From Caldilinea sp. CFX5 (GTDB taxonomy: Bacteria; Chloroflexota; Anaerolineae; Caldilineales; Caldilineaceae): a stretch of 64,000 nt of DNA. Location: assembly GCA_021405325.1 (NCBI GenBank), contig QWII01000021.1, positions 71,134 through 135,133 on the forward strand, written 5' to 3'. Numbering within the stretch: position 1 is the first letter of the stretch; every line of letters begins with the position of its first letter. The notes under the pieces are model-generated. The model was not told where the DNA came from, ran no database searches, and saw only the letters and a program-made list of their open reading frames with translations. A program made the translations under genes and the position numbers. Shown one piece after another: positions 43,893 to 51,026 of this stretch.

Positions 43893-44723
43893 ATGAAACG
43901 TCTGCTCCTCACCGGTGCGGCTGGGCGCATTGGGAGCGCCTTTCGACAATTGACCCAGGATCGCTATCACTTTCGCCTGGTGGACCGCAAGGGTGTGCAA
44001 CTGACGGACGTCGGTGCGCATGAGGTTGTGACCGCGGATCTGGCCGATTTGGCAGCTTGCCAGGCAGTCTGCCAGGGGATGGATTATGTTGTCCATCTCG
44101 CCGCCGATCCTTCCACCACTGCCGATTTTTATGGCTCCTTACTCGACAACAATATCAAGGCGGCCTATAACATCTTCCGCGCCGCCAAAGACCAGGGTTG
44201 TCAACGGGTGATCTTTGCCAGCAGTATTCAGGCGATTGAAGGCTACCCGCTCGACACGCAGGTTCACCCGGAGATGCCGCCCAAGCCGATGAATCTTTAT
44301 GCGGCGGCGAAGGTTTTTGGTGAGGCGATGTGTCACTATTTTGCCTACGCTGAGGGGTTGCCCTGTATTGCGATTCGCGTGGGCGCCTATGCCGGCAATC
44401 ATGACTATCACGCCCACCCCGAAGCGTTGGATGGCCGCACCCTCAGCGCCTATGTCAGCGCCCGTGATCTCACCCACTTGATTGTCCAGTCGCTGGAGAC
44501 GCCCGATCTCCGCTTTGCCATCTTCCAGGCGGTGTCGGATAATCGCTTTAAGCGCATGGACATTTCGGCGGCGCGCCAGTTGGTCAACTATCAACCGCAA
44601 GATGACGCCTTTGAACTTTTCAACATTGGGATTCAAAACCGCCAACGCTGGTATGACGAGTGGGGGCGAGGTGAGACAGAAGATAAGAAGACAGGAAGAC
44701 AGGGAGACAAGGAGACAAAATGA
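43893..44723 (+). CDS. NAD-dependent epimerase/dehydratase (uronate-dehydrogenase-like)
   Basis: The 276-residue SDR protein has the Rossmann motif LLLTGAAGRIGSAFRQ, a middle VVHLAADPSTTADFYGSLLD and the catalytic Tyr/Lys in LYAAAKVFGEAM. Length and ending resemble NAD-dependent uronate dehydrogenases or related sugar oxidoreductases. The last 17 or so residues (ETEDKKTGRQGDKETK) are encoded by gacaggaag/gacaaggaga words like those in the palindrome before the gene, so the natural C-terminus has been extended by repeat DNA. The stop overlaps the next ATG (ATGA). Confidence 0.85.
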   Translation: MKRLLLTGAAGRIGSAFRQLTQDRYHFRLVDRKGVQLTDVGAHEVVTADLADLAACQAVCQGMDYVVHLAADPSTTADFYGSLLDNNIKAAYNIFRAAKDQGCQRVIFASSIQAIEGYPLDTQVHPEMPPKPMNLYAAAKVFGEAMCHYFAYAEGLPCIAIRVGAYAGNHDYHAHPEALDGRTLSAYVSARDLTHLIVQSLETPDLRFAIFQAVSDNRFKRMDISAARQLVNYQPQDDAFELFNIGIQNRQRWYDEWGRGETEDKKTGRQGDKETK

Positions 44724-45748
44724 CAACTCAACCGGCCATTCGCTTTGCCGCGATTGGTCTCAATCATTTCCACATTTATGGACAGACCAACTTGTTGCTC
44801 AAGGCGGGCGCCGAGTTGGTGGCGTTTTATGCCGAGGAGCCGGATCTGGCGGCGCTCTACCAGAAGGATTACCCACAGGCCAAGCAGGTGACGGACAAGC
44901 GGGCGATTCTGGAAGATGAATCGATCCAACTGGTGATCAGCGCGGCCATCCCCAGTGAACGGGCGCCGTTGGGCATTGAAGTGATGCGCCACGGCAAGGA
45001 TTACATGAGCGACAAACCCGGCTTCACCACCCTGGCGCAACTGGCCGCCGTGCGCCAGGTGCAGCAGGAGACAGGGCGCATCTACTCGATTGATTATAGC
45101 GAACGACTGGAGACGCGCGCTTCGGTCAAGGCATCGGAACTGGTGCATAGCGGCGCCATTGGTCGCGTGATCCAGACGACAGGGTTGGGGCCGCATCGCC
45201 CCCGCTTGCATCAACGACCCTGGTGGTTCTTCAAGCGGGATAAATACGGCGGTATCCTTTGTGACATTGCCTCGCACCAGTGTGACCAATATCTCTATTA
45301 TACCGGTGAAACCGAGGTAGAGATTGTGCATGCCCAAGTGGCGAACTATGCCCACCCGCAACATCCCGAATTTGAAGATTTTGGCGATCTGGTGATGCGT
45401 GGCAAGCATAGCACCGGCTATGTGCGCGTTGACTGGTTCACGCCTGATGGTCTGGCGACTTGGGGCGATGGCCGCACGATCATCATGGGGACGGATGGCT
45501 ATCTCGAACTGCGCAAATATATCGACATTGCCGGGCGACCGGGGACGGATCACCTGTTCCTGGTCAACAAGGAGAAGACCGAATACTTTGACTGCAAGGG
45601 GTTGGAGTTGCCCTACGGCCCGCGATTACTTAGCGATATTATCAACCGCACTGAGACCGCTATGTCACAGGCGCATTGCTTCCGTGCTTCGGAGTTGGCG
45701 CTGAAAGCACAGTCAATGGCAGCGCGATTGGGCTATCTGCAACCGTAG
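44720..45748 (+). CDS. Gfo/Idh/MocA-family oxidoreductase
   Basis: The 342-residue NAD(P)-dependent dehydrogenase has an N-terminal Rossmann domain (AAIGLNHFHIYGQTNLLLKAG, DKPGFTTLAQLAAV where the Lys is the conserved D/E-K-P) and the C-terminal alpha/beta domain (GILCDIASHQCDQYLYYTG). It likely oxidises or epimerises a sugar or cyclitol. It overlaps the SDR gene by four bases, and its Shine-Dalgarno (AAGGAG) lies in the repeat-derived tail of that gene. The pair suggests a small sugar-acid catabolic unit, perhaps with the SMP-30 lactonase 1.8 kb downstream. Confidence 0.9.
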   Translation: MTTQPAIRFAAIGLNHFHIYGQTNLLLKAGAELVAFYAEEPDLAALYQKDYPQAKQVTDKRAILEDESIQLVISAAIPSERAPLGIEVMRHGKDYMSDKPGFTTLAQLAAVRQVQQETGRIYSIDYSERLETRASVKASELVHSGAIGRVIQTTGLGPHRPRLHQRPWWFFKRDKYGGILCDIASHQCDQYLYYTGETEVEIVHAQVANYAHPQHPEFEDFGDLVMRGKHSTGYVRVDWFTPDGLATWGDGRTIIMGTDGYLELRKYIDIAGRPGTDHLFLVNKEKTEYFDCKGLELPYGPRLLSDIINRTETAMSQAHCFRASELALKAQSMAARLGYLQP

Positions 45749-45778
45749 AACTGGTATCAGTGGCTGTGGTGAATAGAA

Positions 45779-45824
45779 ATAGGAGCGCGGATTGCATATC
45801 TCCTATAACAATCTGCGCCCCTAT
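45779..45824. repeat. 16-bp hairpin after the Gfo/Idh/MocA gene
   Basis: Arms 45779-45794 and 45809-45824 (ataggagcgcggattg and near complement, two G-U type mismatches). It may end the two-gene transcript. The rest of the gap to 46046 holds no gene I can support. Confidence 0.7.
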
Positions 45825-46046
45825 TGCATCGGTTACTGATGTGTCGGTTGCTGCTGTAAATAGCTTTGGGCCACCTCTGCGCCGAACCAGCCTTCGTTTT
45901 CTCCAATGAAGGGGTATAAACGCTGTAGTTCAGCATTCGTATCAGTATCCAAAGCGGACAAATCAGCGTGAACAACCTGTCACAACCCACACTTGTTGTG
46001 GAAAGTCAGGATGCAAAGCGACTGTGCGAAGCTCCATCGTTATTGG

Positions 46047-46758
46047 TTACTCCGTCACTCGTTCACCCGTTTGTGATTTGCGCGCTTGCGTGAGTTGAAC
46101 CAATTGTCGCTTCAATGCCAGAAACTTGGGTTGATCAACACCGGTGACTTGCTCGATGACAGCCCAATTCATTCCAATCTTCAGCATGTTCTCGACTGTC
46201 TCGATTTTTGTTTTGATTTCCCCTCTGGCTTCCCCTCTGGCTTCCCCTCTGGCTTCCCCTCTGGCTTCCCCTCTGGCTTCCCCTTCTCGCATCCATTCTT
46301 CTGCCAATGTTACCATATCGCCTCCAATCTGTGATCTGTGCTGTTGCACAGCTTCCACAAACGCTTCAACCGTGGTACGTTCTTGTGTTGCCACGATGTA
46401 GTGAACAAAGAGATACAAATAGTTAGCGCCGCTTGAAGCTTTCATCCCAGATGCGACCCTTGTACTTGAAGAGGCGGAACCGCATCCACTTATCCGGCAC
46501 CGATTGGTGTTCAAAGAGCAGATAAAGCACAACCGGGGTTTTGCTGGCCCGATGCAGAATGCGATAGAGTAGATCGGATTCTGTATCTTGCAGCGCTTCA
46601 TCGACAAAGCTGGTTTCGACCAGCGTTAGCGTCTGCCAGTCTAATTGGCTGCTGATTGCCTCCGGTAGATAGGCGCGTAGAAAACCTTCCGCTTCTTCTT
46701 TATCGGCAAAGACGGTGCGAAAGAGTTTGTCATGAGGGTGATGGGTTGATGTTGTCAC
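46047..46758 (-). pseudogene. Rpn/YhgA-like nuclease gene, frameshifted and internally deleted
   Basis: The 5' part (46758 down to about 46425) reads as the N-terminal PD-(D/E)xK nuclease of the Rpn (recombination-promoting nuclease) family: HHPHDKLFRTVF, ESDLLYRILHR with the Asp, and VLYLLFEHQS with Glu-x-Gln. At GRIWDESF the frame breaks and a second frame continues with YIVATQERTTVEAFVEAVQQ and a C-terminal tail to 46047. The middle of the family domain is missing, so an internal deletion plus frameshift is likely. Rpn proteins nick DNA and promote RecA-independent transfer of sequence. A GEAR tandem repeat precedes the tail. Confidence 0.8.
46219..46283 (-). repeat. 12-nt tandem repeat encoding GEAR
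   Basis: About five copies of cccctctggctt (plus strand) encode Gly-Glu-Ala-Arg repeats in the tail of the Rpn-like pseudogene. Such slippage-prone repeats are common in this position in the family. Confidence 0.9.
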
Positions 46759-46890
46759 CGATTGCCTGCCTATCCCTGTCTGTTGCGCATCTTATTTCTA
46801 TGCTTTCTATTATAGCAGTAGTCAGCGGTTGCGACAATCTTCCGCCTTTTTCACAAGCAAAGATTCTCTTCCCTTGACGCGCAACAACGT

Positions 46891-46919
46891 TTTCAAATTT
46901 GTTGCCCTTTAGGTATAAT
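46891..46919 (+). promoter_or_regulatory. Promoter of the peroxiredoxin gene
   Basis: TTTCAA (46891-46896), 17-nt spacer, TATAAT (46914-46919), 54 nt ahead of the ATG. An AAGGAG Shine-Dalgarno lies at 46961-46966. The -10 is perfect and the -35 weak. Confidence 0.65.
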
Positions 46920-46972
46920 CAACACCTGGTATCGTCTCATGCCAGTGATAAACCAACAAAAAGGAGAAAGAC

Positions 46973-47440
46973 ATGCTAGAAATCGGCCAACCTCTGCCCA
47001 ATTTCACGCTGCCGTCGGACACGGCAGGTGAAATTTCGCCGGCCAAGCTGCTTGGGCAGCGCTATATTATCTTTGCCTATCCCAAAGATGACACCTATGG
47101 CTGAACGATTGAAGCTTCGGAATTCCGTGATCGAATTCCTCAATTTACTGCCCTGAAGGTCGCCGTCTATGGTATCAGCCCTGATGACATCGCCTCGCAC
47201 CAAGCCTTTGCTGAGAAACATGGCTTGAACTTTCCGCTCCTGGCCGATGTGGGCCATGTGGTGTTGGAACAGTTGGGCTTCTGGGGTGAACGGGAGCGCG
47301 ACGGCAAAAAATTTATGGGCGTCTTCCGCAGCACCGTCCTCGTCGGCCCCGATGGCAAGGTCGAGCAAGTCTGGAAAAATGTCAATTTTCAGGGTCATGC
47401 CGATGAAGTGTTGGCGGCGATTCAGGCGATTGTGAAATAA
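46973..47440 (+). CDS. Bcp/AhpC-type peroxiredoxin, probable selenoprotein (UGA = Sec44)
   Basis: Read through one in-frame TGA (47102-47104), the frame gives 155 residues of a Bcp-type peroxiredoxin: IGQPLPNFTLPSDTAGE, AYPKDDTYG-[TGA]-TIEASEFRD, VAVYGISPDD, FMGVFRSTVLVGPDGKV. In Bcp proteins the residue at the TGA is the peroxidatic Cys of P-G-C-T, so selenocysteine is the natural reading. A hairpin 14 nt downstream could be the SECIS. The Cys five residues further on (resolving Cys in E. coli Bcp) is Ser. It reduces hydroperoxides in the cytoplasm. Promoter and AAGGAG site are intact upstream. A pseudogene or sequencing error is the alternative. Standard gene calling would see only 47225-47440 or nothing. 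Confidence 0.8.
47119..47139 (+). promoter_or_regulatory. Candidate bacterial SECIS hairpin
   Basis: Stem GGAATTC (47119-47125) pairs with GAATTCC (47133-47139) around the 7-nt loop CGTGATC. It begins 14 nt after the TGA. Bacterial SECIS elements are stem-loops directly 3' of the UGA with a GU in the apical loop, which this has. Confidence 0.6.
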
Positions 47441-47460
47441 CTTTACGAAGAGAGATGGGA

Positions 47461-47512
47461 GATAAAGAGATTGAGCGATTTTGCGCTTAATCTCTTTATC
47501 GCTCAATCTCTT
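47461..47512. repeat. Palindrome with two alternative pairings
   Basis: Arm 47461-47477 (gataaagagattgagcg) pairs with 47484-47500 (one G-U). Its part 47465-47476 pairs equally well with 47501-47512. It lies between the peroxiredoxin and lactonase genes. Confidence 0.85.
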
Positions 47513-47535
47513 AAAACTCACAGGGAGACAAGCAG

Positions 47536-48411
47536 ATGAGCAGTGCGGTAACCTTATTAGTCGATGCCCACGCCCTGGTTGGTGAAGGGCCGATTTGGGA
47601 TGGTGCGAAGGGTGTACTCTATTGGGTGGATATTATGTCGAGTATGCTCTATGAATATAATCCTGCCACCGGCGTCAACCGGGGCTACAACGTTGGCCAG
47701 CATGTCGGCACGATTGTACCACGGGCGACAGGCGGCGTGATGTTGGCGGTCTACGATGGTTTTGCCGCCTTTGATCCCGCCACCGGCCAGTTGACCCTGA
47801 TCGCCGACCCGGAGGCCGATCTGCCCGACAATCGCTTCAACGACGGCAAATGCGACCCCGCCGGGCGTTTCTGGGCCGGCACCATGGCCTATAGCAACCA
47901 GACCACCCAGGGCAGCCTCTACCGGCTCGATCCCGATCTTTCGGTGCGCAAGATGCTCGGCAATATTGGCATTGCCAATGGCATTGTCTGGAGCCTGGAC
48001 AACAAAACCATGTATTACATTGACTCGGTCGCCAACACCGTGCGTGCTTTTGATTATGATCTGGCGACCGGCAATATCAGCAACGAACGGGTGATCATCC
48101 GCACCGACGGGCTGGGCTTGCCCGACGGCATGGCGATTGACGCCGAAGGCATGTTGTGGGTGGCGCACTTTGGCGGCTCCTGTGTGCGCCGCTGGAATCC
48201 ACATACGGGCCAGGTCATCGGCGTAATCGAACTGCCGGCCTCGCAGATCACCGCCTGCGCCTTCGGCGGCCCCGATCTCGCGACCCTGTACATCACCAGC
48301 GCCGCTATCGGTCTGGATGATGCCGCCCGCCAACGCGAACCGCACGCCGGCGGGCTGTTTAAGGCAAACCCTGGGGTGAAAGGGGCGCCGACCTTTAGCT
48401 TTGCCGGGTAG
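47536..48411 (+). CDS. SMP-30/gluconolactonase/LRE family protein
   Basis: The 291-residue six-bladed beta-propeller has the family pattern: LVGEGPIWDGAKGVLYWVDI with the metal-binding Glu, DNRFNDGKCDPAGRFWAGTM (Asn, Asp), GIANGIVWSLDNKTMYYIDS and DGLGLPDGMAIDAEGMLWVAHFGG. These metal-dependent lactonases open sugar lactones to sugar acids. It fits with the SDR and Gfo/Idh/MocA genes upstream as a sugar-oxidation route, though the peroxiredoxin lies between. ATG with GGGAG nine bases upstream. Confidence 0.92.
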   Translation: MSSAVTLLVDAHALVGEGPIWDGAKGVLYWVDIMSSMLYEYNPATGVNRGYNVGQHVGTIVPRATGGVMLAVYDGFAAFDPATGQLTLIADPEADLPDNRFNDGKCDPAGRFWAGTMAYSNQTTQGSLYRLDPDLSVRKMLGNIGIANGIVWSLDNKTMYYIDSVANTVRAFDYDLATGNISNERVIIRTDGLGLPDGMAIDAEGMLWVAHFGGSCVRRWNPHTGQVIGVIELPASQITACAFGGPDLATLYITSAAIGLDDAARQREPHAGGLFKANPGVKGAPTFSFAG

Positions 48412-48431
48412 ATCTGTTTCTTTTGTGACAA

Positions 48432-48479
48432 GTGGCAGGGTGACAGGGTCGTCGCGCCATCACCTTGTCACCCTGTCAC
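48432..48479. repeat. 14-bp hairpin between convergent genes
   Basis: Arms 48432-48445 and 48466-48479 (gtggcagggtgaca and near complement, one mismatch; 20-nt loop). It is positioned to end both the lactonase and the following minus-strand gene. Confidence 0.75.
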
Positions 48480-48499
48480 CCCTTCCCCTCTTCATTCTG

Positions 48500-50827
48500 T
48501 CATCTTTGCACAAAGGGCAGATATTGAAGAAAACCACGCTCGCCAATCAGCGTCACCGTGGCATTGGCGGTGGTGATCACCCGCTGGTTATCCGCTACGC
48601 TGACGGTTAACGTCACCGCTTGTGAATATGCTAACCCTGCCGCGCTCGTTACGACAAAATCCGCCGCACCGGTCGCCCCAATCCCAAGATCACCGGCGAC
48701 CAGACGGCATTCCGCTACTGGGTTGTTCGCATCACAAAGCCAGCCAGGGCTACTTTGCGCGCCTTGAAACATTGTATGGGCCGGCATGAACAACTGTAAC
48801 GTCAACTGCGGGATCACCTGGTCGCTAGTATTTGTGTACAGAAATTGGTAGTGAATATTCTCACCAGCCATGACCGTGGGCGATGCAACATCAATGTCTA
48901 TGCGCACGGGGGCGTTACCAATGATGACCGCTGTGCTGGTAGGTGTTGGTGTATTGTTTGGCAGGTCAGGCGGCGTTGCCGTCGGTAGGGCGGTCTGCGC
49001 TGGCGTCATTGTCAGGGTTGGCTCTACACTGGGCGGCGTGTCGGTCGCTATTGCGGTTGGCAGCGACGTCAATGTTATGTTGGGCGTTGCGTTTGCGCTG
49101 GCTGTCGCTGTTTCCGTCACCGGCATGACAGGCGTATTGGTGGCGGCGGCTGTCACCGTGCCCGCGGGCGTTGCCGTTGCGGTCCCTGGCAAAGTGGGGG
49201 TAGCCGTTGCGGTTAATGATGGCGTCATGATTGCCCCAGGGGTGGCGGATGCAATCGGTGCTGGCGTTGGCGTCAGTGTTGACGCCAATGTCGGTGTTGT
49301 TGTCGGTGTTGTTGTCGGTGTTCGTGAAGGCGTGGGGGAGGCTGTAGGGGTGCTCGTTATCGGCGCGTTGGTTACTGTAAGCGTCAAGTTGGCGTAGTTA
49401 TTGTTGCGGTTGCTCTCAAGACTGCTATTGGTTGCTGTTAACTCGGCAAAGAGCGTATAAGCGCCCGGCTGCATCGGTGTCCAAAAGAGTGTGGCCTGGC
49501 GCACTACCGTACATTCGGGCAAAACCTGGGGCTGGAGCGGGGCAGCGCCAAGTAATTGGCCGCCGGCGCGTGGATCACCCTGCCAAAAGCGCACGGTCAC
49601 ATCTTGCGCCGCCACGCTGCCCTGATTGGTAAAGGAGGCGGTTAAGGCCACCGGTCGGTTGATGGCCCCTTGTGGCGGGTCTGTGCTAAAGGCGCGCATC
49701 GTCAAATCGATCTGCTTGACCGTGATCGCTTTGACATAATTTTCAAAATCTAACCCCAGCGGCATGATCTGGCGGCTTTCATAGTCAAAGAGATTGCCAT
49801 TTAACCCCTGGTAGGTTTGCGGATCAAATTCATAATCGTTCAAACTGAACCAGGCAAATTCTTGCACCAGACGGTTGCCGTCGGCCGGATACCCCGTTTG
49901 ACTGTCGGTGGCATTGAGAAGAAAATCGAATGATCCCACCATATAATCGCGCACACGTGCGTGCGGGTAGCCATGATATTTCGAGAGGATAATGCCATAT
50001 TCGGAAATGATCAGCGGGTAATTGCGGTACCCGCGATTGTTCATCCAGGTACGAAATGCACGCACTTGTTGTTTAAACAGATCAAGGTCGCCATGTGTAT
50101 CCAGCGAAGGCGGGCAGGGGGCGCCTTCGTGAAGATACTCTTCCAATCCCGGCGGAAGACCGGCGCCCCACCCGCAATTTTCCGGCAGAATAAAGTTATG
50201 AATGTGCCAGCCATCCATCGGCAGCGGCGCGCCGTAGCGCTGTGCGTAGGCCGTCAGCACCTGGTCGAGATAGCGTAAGCGAATGGGCGTTGGTTGGACA
50301 ATGCCGCCCACAAAAAGGCGGCTGCTGGGGTCGCGTGCTTTGATAAAGTGATAGATCTGATAGTAAAAATCAGCGTATTGCTGGGGCGTCAACTGATCCT
50401 GACCATAGCGATCCCCTTCGTTGACCACCAACCAAAGTTGGCCGGGATTATTGATAATCGACCGCTTCAGCATTGGGAAGAGTTTTTCGATCTCGGCAAG
50501 TGAAGTGCGTCTTGTCCCGCGCACCATTTGATGATGAAGAATGCCGGCGGGGTGTGCTGGCAGCATTTGCAGACGGTAATTATGATACCAGCCGGCGCCT
50601 AGCCGCGACGCGTCATAATCAGCAATGCTTACACCGCCGACGGTCGTCACATTCACACCAATCCGTAAATGGGGGGAGGGGTAGAGTGGGCAGCTTTGCG
50701 CAAAGAGGGTGGCTGAGGAGAGCCAAAGCAGCAGAATGGTGAAGAACAAGGTATGAATGACAAGGCGGCGGCGATGAGTGGCGACTAAGAGTGGTAGTTT
50801 GCGACGTAAAAGGAAATAATCGTTCAT
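48500..50827 (-). CDS. Exported glycoside-hydrolase-like protein with CARDB and DUF11-type domains
   Basis: The 775-residue protein has a signal segment (HTLFFTILLLWLSSATLFAQS) and a TIM-barrel domain like clan A glycoside hydrolases, with candidate acid Glu in LWLVVNEGDRYGQD and nucleophile Glu in LIISEYGIIL. A CARDB-like beta domain follows (LTASFTNQGSVAAQDVTVRF). A long Thr/Pro linker of about 160 residues leads to a DUF11-like domain (YQFLYTNTSDQVIPQLTLQLF) and the tail YLPFVQR. It should act on polysaccharide outside the cell. The start at 50827 lies just past a palindrome; earlier in-frame starts would include that repeat DNA. Confidence 0.7.
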   Translation of the reverse strand: MNDYFLLRRKLPLLVATHRRRLVIHTLFFTILLLWLSSATLFAQSCPLYPSPHLRIGVNVTTVGGVSIADYDASRLGAGWYHNYRLQMLPAHPAGILHHQMVRGTRRTSLAEIEKLFPMLKRSIINNPGQLWLVVNEGDRYGQDQLTPQQYADFYYQIYHFIKARDPSSRLFVGGIVQPTPIRLRYLDQVLTAYAQRYGAPLPMDGWHIHNFILPENCGWGAGLPPGLEEYLHEGAPCPPSLDTHGDLDLFKQQVRAFRTWMNNRGYRNYPLIISEYGIILSKYHGYPHARVRDYMVGSFDFLLNATDSQTGYPADGNRLVQEFAWFSLNDYEFDPQTYQGLNGNLFDYESRQIMPLGLDFENYVKAITVKQIDLTMRAFSTDPPQGAINRPVALTASFTNQGSVAAQDVTVRFWQGDPRAGGQLLGAAPLQPQVLPECTVVRQATLFWTPMQPGAYTLFAELTATNSSLESNRNNNYANLTLTVTNAPITSTPTASPTPSRTPTTTPTTTPTLASTLTPTPAPIASATPGAIMTPSLTATATPTLPGTATATPAGTVTAAATNTPVMPVTETATASANATPNITLTSLPTAIATDTPPSVEPTLTMTPAQTALPTATPPDLPNNTPTPTSTAVIIGNAPVRIDIDVASPTVMAGENIHYQFLYTNTSDQVIPQLTLQLFMPAHTMFQGAQSSPGWLCDANNPVAECRLVAGDLGIGATGAADFVVTSAAGLAYSQAVTLTVSVADNQRVITTANATVTLIGERGFLQYLPFVQR

Positions 50828-50849
50828 AAGCGATTTCGGTAGAAAGAGG

Positions 50850-51002
50850 CCCATGGGTTCGTGTTCTAGCGCTGGACGGGGCCAGGTGGACGGCGAACCC
50901 ATGGGCAATGGCGGATTGTTGATCGAGCGCAACATGGGGTGTACACATTAACGAACAGTATTAACGAACAGTATTAACGAATGTCGCCGCCATGTTGCGC
51001 TC
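50850..51002. repeat. Two adjacent palindromes and a short tandem repeat
   Basis: First palindrome: cccatgggttcg (50850-50861) with cgaacccatggg (50894-50905). Second: gagcgcaacatgg (50925-50937) with ccatgttgcgctc (50990-51002), whose loop holds three tandem ttaacgaacagta words. No gene lies between the two exported-protein genes here. Confidence 0.88.
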
Positions 51003-51026
51003 TACCCCATAGATTACGACTGAAAA

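Noticed and set aside
46976..47521. 181-codon minus-strand frame over the peroxiredoxin gene
   Set aside because: It is longer than the plus-strand fragments but shows no family pattern, while the plus strand reads as a peroxiredoxin across one TGA.
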